Source: Sabellastarte sp. h YS-2021
Lineage: Eukaryota > Annelida > Polychaeta > Sabellida > Sabellidae
Length of the DNA stretch: 64,000 nucleotides
NCBI GenBank assembly: GCA_964017235.1
Contig: OZ024929.1
Location: forward strand, 60,669,603 to 60,733,602
Direction of reading: 5' to 3'
Made by a program: the position numbers and the translations under genes. The notes under the pieces were generated by a model. That model had not been told where the DNA came from. It was given only the letters and a program-made list of their open reading frames with translations, and searched no databases. This document shows positions 1-8,178 of this stretch, one piece after another (position 1 is the first letter of the stretch; each line of letters starts with the position of its first letter).

Positions 1-19
1 ACCGGAATCCCTAGAAAAG

Positions 20-480
20 GTGATTCCAGTCCCCAGGTCCTTACACCCACATTTACAATGGTGGCTAGAAGAAAAGAATGTACTCATAGGCCAACCGTTA
101 CACCCAGTAAAACATGCTCTGCAAATTTTTACAGACGCATCAAAAGAAGGGTGGGGCGCTCACTTAAACGAACGCACTGCAAGAGGAATCTGGTCCCTGC
201 CAGAAAGCAAACTGCATATAAACTACCTAGAACTCAAGGCAGTTTTTCTAGCTTTAAAAGAGTTCCAAGATCTCTGCTCAGACAAGGTAGTACTGATAGC
301 GACAGACAACACTGCAGTAGTGTCGTACATAAACAAGGAAGGGGGCATGAGGTCGGTTAGGCCAGACCATCCAGACAGAGTGGTCTCTCCTTCCAGTGGT
401 TTTTCAAGCAATATGCAACAGGTGGCATCGGCCTCAGATAGACCTTTTTGCCACCAGATTCAACAACAAGTTGCCTCAGT
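20..480 (+). pseudogene. DIRS A RNase H domain
   Basis: The translated segment shows the RNase H acidic residues in family context: the D of FTDASKEGWGAHL, the E of NYLELKAVFLAL and the D of VLIATDNTAVVSYIN. In living elements this domain degrades the RNA strand of the RNA-DNA hybrid during reverse transcription. The same three motifs recur in the DIRS copies near 21.4 and 33.9 kb, so the call rests on internal homology as well as motif recognition. The copy is broken. Confidence 0.88.
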
Positions 481-489
481 TTGTGTCAC

Positions 490-1845
490 CAGTACCGGAC
501 ACCATGGCCACTGCAGTGGATGCACTCAGTCTGTCATGGGACGATCTGGATGCGTATGCATTTCCACCAGCAGCCATATTGGGCAAAGTAGTGGAAAAGT
601 TGGAGAACACCCCATGCAGAAGGATAATCCTGATTGCCCCAGGGAGGCCAAACATGACTTGGTTTTGGGACCTACTAGTTATGTCCAGTCAAATTCCTCT
701 GAGCCTACCAATTCTACCCAACCTACTTACACAACCCTTCAATCAGATCCCTCACAGAAATCTGACAAACCTGAACCTCCATGCATGGCTCCTAGAGCCT
801 CAGCAATCAAGGAGCAAGGTTTCTCTGAGGCAGTGGCAGCAAGAATTGAGGCTCCTCAAAGAGGATCAAACAGATCAGTCTATGAGGCAAAGTGGACCAT
901 TTTTACAAAGTGATGCATCACTAATAAGGTGGACTTCAGGGCACCCCCTGTGAAGTCAGTAGGTGACTTCCGTATGTACCTGTTTCAGGACAGGAAGTTA
1001 CAGCCCAGCACCATTGATGGTTACAGGTCTGCCATTGCTGATAAATTGGGAAGCTCATCCATTAACATCAGCAAAGATGAAAATCTCACTCGTCTCTTGG
1101 ATAGTTTCCACAGAGACATACCCAAAGGCCGGAGGGGAATCCCCTCCTGGAACCTCTCCTTGGTTTTACACCAGCTAACAAAGGCTCCTTTTGAACCAAT
1201 TAAAGAGGCCTGACTTTCAAGACAGTTTTCCTCTTAGCCCTTGGGTCGGGTAAACACAGAAGTGAGATACACGCTTGGCAAAACAAAAACATCAGACACC
1301 AGTCTGACTGGTCCAAGGTGTCCCTGTACCCATCACCCAGCTTTCTTTCTAAAAATCAGCTGGCCAAAGAGGGTCCAGATAGTGTGGCCCAGGTGGTTAT
1401 TCCAGCACTGGCCCCAACTCTGGATAGATCCCTGAAGTCTGACAGGTCCCTCTGTCCGGTCAGAGCTTTGCGCTACTATTTGGACAGGACCTCAGACCTC
1501 AGGAAGAATAAGGAGCTGGTATTTGTCTCCTTCAAGGAAGGTTTCGACAAAGACTTCTCACCTGCCACTATCTCCTCATGGATCAAGCAGACTGTGATCC
1601 TATGTTATGAGCTCTCTGATTAGGAGGCCCACACTTTACATCAGATCAAAGCACATGATGTTGAGGGCCTTTGCTGCTTCCAAGGCCTTCCAGTCGGGAG
1701 TGTCCTTACAACAGATCTTATCAGCCTGCCACTGGAAGTCACATAACACCTTCACACAATTCTATATGAAGGATGTGGCTTGGGCTGATACAGAGCTCTA
1801 CCATCTGGGACCTGTAGTGGCTGCCCAGCAGATCCACAAATAACC
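490..1845 (+). pseudogene. DIRS A linker and tyrosine recombinase
   Basis: The first part carries the conserved DIRS linker (YAFPPAAIL, then LIAPGRPNMTWFWDLL). From about 780 it turns into a phage-integrase-type tyrosine recombinase: an N-terminal SAM-like half (RKLQPSTIDGYRSAIA) and a catalytic half ending in RAFAASKAFQSGV, ACHWKSHNTFTQFYMKD and a PVVAAQQI tail. The family nucleophile is the tyrosine in FTQFYMKD. The enzyme would join a circular cDNA to the chromosome. The domain is spread over several frames and is not functional. Confidence 0.88.
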
Positions 1846-2209
1846 CAGATATAGAGGAGATTCTGTACATATGTAAATAGTTTGTAAATATAGTTTAAAA
1901 AAACCTCTGACGTGCTTCCTTTGGGAGGTTCATTTACTTCTTATGGGACTGAGCTCATCCCTCTCTTCCCCTACCTCAGAGCAGGTCTGTTAAAAAGTGG
2001 GGGGGAGTCGGTTTGGACCAGTTATGCGGTCTCTTATAACCGACTATGGCCTTAAGGGTGTCCTGACCACAAGGTCAACCCAGGCCTGAAAATAAAATTT
2101 TTGTTAGTTCTGTTTATGAGTTCATCTAAGTCCCTAGTAACTTACCCGCCAACCAAGCGGTAGTTATTCAGCAATTGTCCATTGGATAAGATGTATTAAC
2201 GCAATAAAA
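1846..2209 (+). repeat. DIRS A 3' untranslated tail and terminal repeat
   Basis: Non-coding DIRS tail. The last 33 bases (GTCCATTGGATAAG at 2,177-2,190 through GCAATAAAA at 2,201-2,209) match the inverted 5' terminus of the related minus-strand DIRS F at 62,649-62,681. That match marks this as the inverted terminal repeat. A 60-base stretch near 2,100-2,150 (CATCTAAGTCCCTAGTAACT) recurs in the tail of DIRS I at 55,680. Confidence 0.8.
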
Positions 2210-2549
2210 TTGCAAATTTAATAAATAAATTAAATTTTTATAAGTTAATACCCTATCCAATAGACACACAAGACCCTCCCACTGACCCCACTATCAGTTT
2301 ACTAGGGGTCTAATAGGTTTAGACAACGAAAAAGATGCTATGACATCACGCTGTCTAGACAGGAAGGAAGTATGATGCGCCACCTGGCGAGTGCACAATG
2401 GGACCGGCCAGCCTGTGAGGGCATTATGCACTCTTATAAGATGACTTTTTCTGTCCTTTGGCGGGCCGGTCTGCGCCAACCGGATTAGCAATTGTCCATT
2501 GGATAGGGTAATAACTTATAAAAATTTAATTTACTCATTCAATTTGCAA
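2210..2549 (+). repeat. DIRS 3' inverted module 1 (340 bp)
   Basis: A 340-bp unit with AT-rich inverted ends: TTGCAAATTTAAT at the left, AATTTGCAA at the right, with ACCCTATCCAATAG mirrored by CCATTGGATAGGGT further in. Its body (GAAAAAGATGCTATGACATC, then GGACCGGCCAGCC and GGCGGGCCGGTCT) matches the 5' leader of DIRS F at 62,490-62,660. Relative to the adjoining DIRS A, this leader copy is inverted. Equivalent modules at 18,080-20,199 and 63,071-63,369 have the same design with other DIRS subfamilies. It could be a terminal part of the element or a separate foldback derivative. Confidence 0.8.
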
Positions 2550-3240
2550 GTTTTAGCAGATTCTTTGTCAAGGAAGACAAAGTGATTCAATAAAAAAGGG
2601 TTGTTTCAAACTGAATGTTTTTTAAATCATAAAATTCTCAATAAAATCTGCCTTCAAACAGTGGTGGATTTGTTTTTGCAGCAGTTGATTACAAGCTTCC
2701 AGTGTATTTGTCTCCTGTCAGACTTGGTAAGTGGATGCATTGATTTCCCTTGTCAGGGTCTGGGTGGCTATGTGTTTGTCCAGTAGCCTTGGTCTCTTAG
2801 GTGATTCAAAGATGACCGCCTCCAGGTGCAGAATCATCATGATTGTACCGGGGTGGCCAGGGATGTCTGGGTTTTGGGATCTAGTGGATCTATCCAGAGA
2901 ATTCCCTCTAAGACTTCCCTGGTGGGTGAATCTGTTGACTCAGCCATTCACCAATAGGCTTCACAACAACCTTGCATATCTGAACCTTCATGAGTGGCAT
3001 CTGCAGTCAGTCACGAATATTCAGGAGTATTCTCCTTGGTAGTAGTAAAAGCGAAATAAGGAACCTCAGAGAGGTTCAAGGAGGATCTATGAATCAAGGG
3101 TGTGGTCTGGAGAGGCGTACATCTCAGACTCCACTATTCTAAATGCTGAAAATTTCCTTAACTATTACTTTAAGGAAAGATTTTCAAACCTTCTGCTTTT
3201 GCTGCTTGTAGAATAGCAATTTCAGAGGGACTAGGTTTGA
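2550..3240 (+). mobile_element. DIRS-like fragment (RNase H end and linker)
   Basis: This strongly decayed DIRS piece starts in the end of RNase H (ADSLSRKTK, compare ADKLSRHNQ in DIRS B). It runs through the linker (CRIIMIVPGWPGMSGFWDLV, PFTNRLHNNLAYLNLHEW) near 2,830-3,005. The last 200 bases are probably recombinase-derived but I cannot align them confidently. It is an old fossil with many interruptions. Confidence 0.7.
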
Positions 3241-4692
3241 AGGGTTATGAAGTCTCTAAGTTCTTGAGCTGAATAGACTGTTAGCATATATCTCAAACAG
3301 TTCCTTAGGAGTTGTTTTGGGTCACACTTGCTCTAACCAAACAACCTTTTGAGTTTTTTCGGAAAGCTTTTTTGAAAATGTTAATTTTCAAGACAGTCTT
3401 TCTTTTGGATTTGGCCTCACAGTAAGAAGAAGTCATATTTATTGTTGGGCCTATTCTTCCTTTAGTTATAAGAGCGTAGGTCACAAGTAACACTTGATCT
3501 ATTGGCTCAGTTGCCTTTGGATGGTTTTTTAAGCGGGTTGCATGTAACCAATTAGATTGATGTGTCCGACGTCCATCTGTCCGTCCCCATTTTCGTTTCC
3601 GGACTCTAACTCGAAAACGCTTTGTCCGATCAAATTCCAACTTGACAGGGAGATAGATCACCATCATAGCTAGGTTCCTTTCAAAATTAGTGGAATTCCG
3701 TCTAGATCCACAGTTCCTTAGGAGTTGTTTTGGGTCACACTTGCTCTAACCAAACAACCTTTTGAGTTTTTTAGGAAAGCTTTTTTGAAATTGTTAATTT
3801 TCAAGACAGTCTTTCTTTTGGATTTGGCCTCACAGTAAGAAGAAGTCAAATTTTTTGTTGGACCTATTCTTCCTTTAGTTATAAGAGCGTAGGTCAAGTA
3901 ACACTTGATCTATTGGCTCAGTTGCCTTTGGATGGTTTTTTAGGCGGGTTGCATGTAACCAATTAGATTGATGTGTCCGACGCCCATCTGTCCGTCCACA
4001 TTTTCGTTTCCGGACTCTAACTCAAAAACGCTTTGTCCGATCGAATTCCAATTGGTGTAATTCCGTCTGTTCGTTTGTCCGTTTTTTGTCTGTCTGTCCG
4101 TCAAAATTTCCGTTTCCAGACTCTAACTCGAAAACAGTTTGTCCAATCGAATTTCAACTTGACAGGGAGATAGATCACCATCATAGCTAGGTTCCTTTCG
4201 AAATTGGTGTAATTCTGGCCGTTCGTTTGTCCGTTTTTTGTCCATTTGTCTGTCCGTCAAAATTTCCGTTTCCAGACCCTAACTCGAAAGCGGTGTGTCC
4301 AATCGACTTCAAACTTGACAGGGAGATAGATCACCATCATAGCTAGGTTCCTTTCAAAATTTGTGTAGTTCTGTCTGTTCGTTTGTCTGTGTTTTGTCTG
4401 TTTGTCCGTCAAAAATTTCAGTTTCCGGACTCTAACTCGAAAACGGTGTGTCCAATCGACTTCAAACTTGACAGGGAGATAGATCACCATCATAGCTAGG
4501 TTCCTTTCAAAATTTGTGTAGTTCTGTCTGTTCGTTTGTCTGTGTTTTGTCTGTTTGTCCGTCAAAAATTTCAGTTTCCGGACTCTAACTCAAAAACGGT
4601 TTGTCCAATCGAATTCAAACTTGACAGGGAGATAGATCACCATCATAGCTAAGTTGCTTTCGAAATTGGTGTAATTCTGTCCGTTCGTTTGT
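3241..4692 (+). repeat. Tandem repeat array, about 154-bp unit
   Basis: A satellite-like array. The marker CTTGACAGGGAGATAGATCA recurs at about 3,642, 4,159, 4,313, 4,467 and 4,620, giving a 154-bp period in the right half. The left half contains a larger duplication of about 412 bp, because the segment beginning TTCCTTAGGAGTTGTTTTGG at 3,301 is repeated at 3,713. Each unit also carries GGACTCTAACTCGAAAACG and the pyrimidine-rich GTCCGTTCGTTTGTC. Open frames across it are by-products of the repetition. Confidence 0.92.
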
Positions 4693-4985
4693 CTGTTTAT
4701 AGCATAGATACAATTATGTAACCTAGATTACAAGTTTTACATTTCTTAGCACGTCTAACACATTCACCTTAACTTGGTGACCTAACATTTCTTTCCTTGT
4801 TTCTTAATGTAATTACAGCAGTCGCTAACCTTATTGCTGCCTGCGCAACCCGCCTTTTGGGACATCTTTGACCCTCTTGTCCAGCTCTTTAGCCTCATGT
4901 GGACAACAGTTGATTTAAGATGGCTTTCTGTGTCCTGTTAGGCCTTTGACATACAAGGTGGATAAGACAAAATGACTTAAGATGG
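4693..4985. other. Intervening AT-rich sequence, nothing identified
   Basis: No gene, repeat period or element end is visible here. It lies between the 154-bp array and the next recognisable DIRS recombinase fragment and is probably decayed DIRS sequence. Confidence 0.4.
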
Positions 4986-5709
4986 ATCAGTATGTTTTTG
5001 TTGCCATCAAGAAAGGTTTTATAAAGATATCTCCAGGGCAACTATCCCATTTTGGCTTATTCGAAGTCAGATTCTGTGCCTCAACAACAGTGTCAGGTCA
5101 AAGCTCATGATGTGATGTATGTGCATCTTACACTTTTAAATGTGCTGTTTCTGTACATCAATTTTTGGATGCATATTACTGGAAACCCTAACATTTTTAC
5201 CATTTTCTGTCTGAAAGTTCTCTGTTGGCTAGTGGTCAGTTTTTGAAATTGGTTCCTACAGTTTGTTACTTTATAAGTATATGTTTTATACTTATATTTG
5301 TACTTGTGTATGCATTTGCATGTATGTTTGTCATACTGTATGTATTTCTATTAGACAGCAGTGTCAGCTTCATCCTGACTTCTAAACAATTTTTCATTAT
5401 GCTGATGACACTTCCAAGTTTAGTTTGACCTGGTGTGTGTGTTGGATGTATTACAACATAGATACAACATTCAATTACAGCACAAACACTGTCAGCATTT
5501 GTGAGAACTAAATACTACCATTTTGGGGGTATTGTATGGTATGTTGTGAATGTTTGAAGTTTATATGTTGTTGAATGCATGTAAATTTCAATGTAAAGTT
5601 CTCATGTTTAGTTGTAGGCAAGGTAGAAGTTCTCAGACAGAATTTCTTCCTTCTTGCAAGGCTGAATTCAGCTACTTTTAGGAAATAGTAAGGATATTTC
5701 GCTATAAAA
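4986..5709 (+). mobile_element. DIRS-like remnant G (recombinase scrap, tail, terminus)
   Basis: Near 5,000-5,130 the sequence retains a scrap of DIRS recombinase (VFVAIKKGF, then CQVKAHDV, compare LVQVKAHDIRAF in the 43-kb copy). About 500 bp follow with no recognisable feature. It ends in a terminal repeat of a fourth subfamily, TTTTAGGAAATAGTAAGG to GCTATAAAA at 5,709. The position and form match the other DIRS 3' ends. The copy is old and heavily broken. Confidence 0.6.
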
Positions 5710-5992
5710 TTGGAAAATTTAATAGTAATTTATTCTTATTAGAAATACTTGCTATTCCTAACACGTGGATGTCCCTCCCGCATCCCCACAGGTCATTCTT
5801 TTACTTGCAACAAAAATAATGAAGTAAACAATGTGGTCATGTGACCTAAGGACAGACTACTGTAACCCAATGGCTTGGTAAAAGTTGTTAGATAAACTTA
5901 AAAATCACATCTCTGAGTTGGCCATTGGGTTGGATGGCTCCAACAAATAGCTACTGTTAGGAAATGATAAGTATTTCTATTAAAATTTTAAA
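5710..5992 (+). repeat. DIRS 3' module 2 (about 283 bp)
   Basis: It starts TTGGAAAATTTAATAG directly after the terminus of DIRS G. It has inverted ends: AAATACTTGCTATTCCTAACA on the left is mirrored by TGTTAGGAAATGATAAGTAT and CTATTAAAATTTT on the right. The overall plan is that of module 1, with a different subfamily sequence. I could not match its body to a 5' leader, because no 5' end of this subfamily lies in the window. Confidence 0.65.
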
Positions 5993-6134
5993 CTAGAATA
6001 TTGCTTTGAAAGAGAAAAAGAAATTGTTTTTCCCTGTGTTTAATATATTTTTCCATTTATCCCCAAATACAAGGTTTCATAGATGAATGTGTATTTTTGT
6101 TGTTGTTGTGTTGTTTTTTTTTTGGTTTTTGCAT

Positions 6135-6690
6135 TTTTACGCAGAAATTCAAGATGGCTACCAAAAGTGGCAGGGAAACGACTTTTGAGAAAACTTGCCA
6201 GTAAAATCTGCAGATATCCTGTGGGTCAAAAATTTCGTCGAAATCCCTCAATCTCTCTCCATTTCCAAAAATTCAAGATGACCGCCAAAAATGGCAGGAA
6301 AACGATTTTGGGGAAAGTCGCCAGTACACTGCATATACCCGGTGGGTCAAAAATTTCATCGAAATCACTCTAGCTCGCTCCGTTTCCGAGATAAACACAT
6401 TTTTTGCACTTTACGCAGAAATTCAAGATGGCCGCCAAAAGTGGAGGGGAAAAATGATTTTTGCAAAAAAATGTTGTCACAATCGCTCTATCTCACACCA
6501 TTTTTGAAACGCGTTTTTGCGTTTTACGCAAAAATTCAAGATTGGTGCCATAAATGGCGGGAAAAGGATTTTTGGGAAAAGTCGCCAGTAGATACTGCAG
6601 GTAACCTGGGGGTTAAAAATTTTGTTGAAATTGCTCTAGCTCGCTCCGTTTCTGAGATAAACGCATTTTTGCATTTTCAGCATTAAGAAA
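6135..6690 (+). repeat. Tandem repeat, about 115-140-bp unit
   Basis: Four diverged units each begin near AAATTCAAGATGGCCGCCAA-type sequence, at about 6,148, 6,281, 6,421 and 6,535. They continue through GGCGGGAAAACGATTTTTGG and a CGTTTCCGAGATAAACGCA-type stretch. Spacing varies from 113 to 140 bp. The repetition explains the overlapping open frames here. I see no coding signal. Confidence 0.85.
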
Positions 6691-7060
6691 AATTGTGACA
6701 TTTAGTTAATCGTTAATAAGTCAGCCATTTTGTATTGGATCACTTCCAAAAGTTAATGATTTTCAGACATCTATATAATGAACCTGCTTGCCAAATTTCA
6801 TGTGAATAGGTGAAGAGCTTTTTAAGTTCTCATCCAGACAAGCACACCCTTTTGAAAAACATGTTTTTGGTCATGTGACTTCTCTGATTGGTTGAAATGT
6901 CACGAAACCAGGCTACTGCATACCTGTGCTAAATTTGAAGAGAATCCGCCCAGTGGTTGCCGAGCTATAAGCAACAGAAAAGCGGGAGCCGGCGGACCCA
7001 CTCTCTCTCCCCTCTCCCCCAAAATACAAACAAGCATCCCATTACTATTAAATTTTCCAA
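6691..7060. other. Unassigned sequence ending in a DIRS-like AT-rich end
   Basis: Mostly unrecognised, including a GC-richer stretch with CTCTCTCCCCTCTCCC. The final 20 bases at 7,041-7,060 (ATTACTATTAAATTTTCCAA) match the AT-rich inverted end of the DIRS 3' modules (compare 20,183-20,199). The sequence then changes abruptly into a DIRS body at 7,061. It is probably the distal end of a further, diverged module. Confidence 0.45.
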
Positions 7061-7904
7061 GTTTATACAGGACTGCTGACTGGGAGCAAAGAGACTGTTA
7101 ATGTGTTCCAATCACCAGAGACTTTAGGTTTAACCAGAAAGACAATAGAATAAGACACAACAGACTTTAAGTGTAAACTCACCTGTTGTAACTCTTGCAC
7201 AAACTGCAAAAGGGCAGTCGCAAAAGAAAGACACAAGTCCCGTTGTAAATTGTTATCAGAAAGTCAAGTATGTGGAAGATGTTTCCTGTGTCACTCAACT
7301 TTCTTTTGCAAAACCTGTAACCAAGGTTCCAACTGTTGTCCTAGATCTACCTGTAGGGGCAAGACTACACGAGTTTAGGGAAACTTGGAAAGAATCCTCA
7401 AAGAAGGCTACACTCTTCCCTTACTGACCTGGTCAAACTTGACAAAGGTCACAAAGCATCATAAGCTGCTATGTCATTCTCCACAGGAACTCTACCTATT
7501 GGAGGCATTACATCAGTTTATGAAAAAAAATGCAGTAGAGCTGGTCAAAAAGCAGACTTCTTTGAGCTTCTTCAACCGGCTATTTTTGGTTCCCAAATCC
7601 AACAACCAGTGGAGACCTATACTAGACTTGAGCAATCTGAATCAATTCCTCAAAGCAGAAAAATTCAAAATGGAGACACCAGAACCATGAGAACCTCCCT
7701 TCAACAAGGGGAGTGGGTGACCTCAATAGACTTCAAGGATGCCTGCTTCTACATACCAACACAGGAACAGTCCAGGAAATATTAAGGTTTCATATGCAAG
7801 GTCGGTCATATCAGTTCAAGGCACTGCCATTCGGACTGTCCACAGCTGCCATGGAGTTAACTGTTATAGCAAAGGAGGTCAAACTGATGGCGTTTTTTAC
7901 ATAG
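7061..7904 (+). mobile_element. DIRS-like fragment H (cysteine cluster and reverse transcriptase)
   Basis: The piece carries a cysteine-rich segment at about 7,160-7,370 (CCNSCTNC, CGRCFLCHSTFFCKTC). The N-terminal half of a DIRS reverse transcriptase follows: FNRLFLVPKSNNQWRPILDL, FKMETPE, DACFYIPTQEQSRK and the FGLSTAAMEL turn. The same order is seen in DIRS B near 22.1-22.8 kb. The fragment stops in the reverse transcriptase at about 7,904, where satellite-flanking sequence begins. It is broken, with about four interruptions. Confidence 0.85.
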
Positions 7905-7977
7905 GTAGGCACTGTGTCTGTGCATTGTTTGATGTAAGCTTTATTGTGTCACCAGCATTTATGCTGCGTGGCATATA

Positions 7978-8164
7978 TTTATTTATTTATTTGGAGTTGC
8001 AAGGGCAGAGGAAACCAGTACATACAGTTCGTCAGGGTTCTGTACTGTAAACTGCCGACCAACGGCAAGCAACTACCAGCTTTCCCACTTGAGGCCATGT
8101 CGGGAACCGAACCCCTTCCTCAGAGGTGGGAGGCGAGAGTGTTACCACTCTGCCACCGTGGCCC
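7978..8164 (-). mobile_element. tRNA-derived SINE
   Basis: Read on the minus strand, the element starts GGGGCCACGG. It has an internal RNA polymerase III A box (TGGCAGAGTGG, about 8,144-8,154) and B box (GGTTCGGTTCC, about 8,102-8,112), a tRNA-unrelated body, and an (AAATA)n-type tail at 7,978-7,995. It is flanked by imperfect 14-bp target duplications, CTGCGTGGCATATA at 7,964-7,977 and CTGCGTGGCACATA at 8,165-8,178, which differ at one position. These are the marks of LINE-mediated SINE insertion. The single mismatch suggests a fairly young copy. Confidence 0.9.
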
Positions 8165-8178
8165 CTGCGTGGCACATA

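Larger units (their letters stand above)
1..2209 (+). mobile_element. DIRS-like retrotransposon A, 3' part (fossil)
   Basis: This is the 3' portion of a DIRS-like tyrosine-recombinase retrotransposon that begins before the window. In order it holds an RNase H domain, the DIRS linker with the FPP and MTWFWDLL-type motifs, a tyrosine recombinase, an untranslated tail, and a terminal repeat ending at 2,209 in GCAATAAAA. DIRS elements integrate through a tyrosine recombinase and leave no target duplication. The copy is broken, with roughly six interruptions of its reading frames, so it is a fossil of moderate age. It is followed directly by the inverted 3' module at 2,210. Confidence 0.9.

Noticed and set aside
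4257-4565. 102-codon minus-strand frame
   Set aside because: It repeats its own sequence with the 154-bp period and has no protein-like features; it is a satellite by-product.
8040-8164. A genuine tRNA gene on the minus strand
   Set aside because: A and B boxes are present, but the sequence does not fold into a standard cloverleaf with a matched acceptor stem, and it continues into a SINE body with a tail and target duplications.
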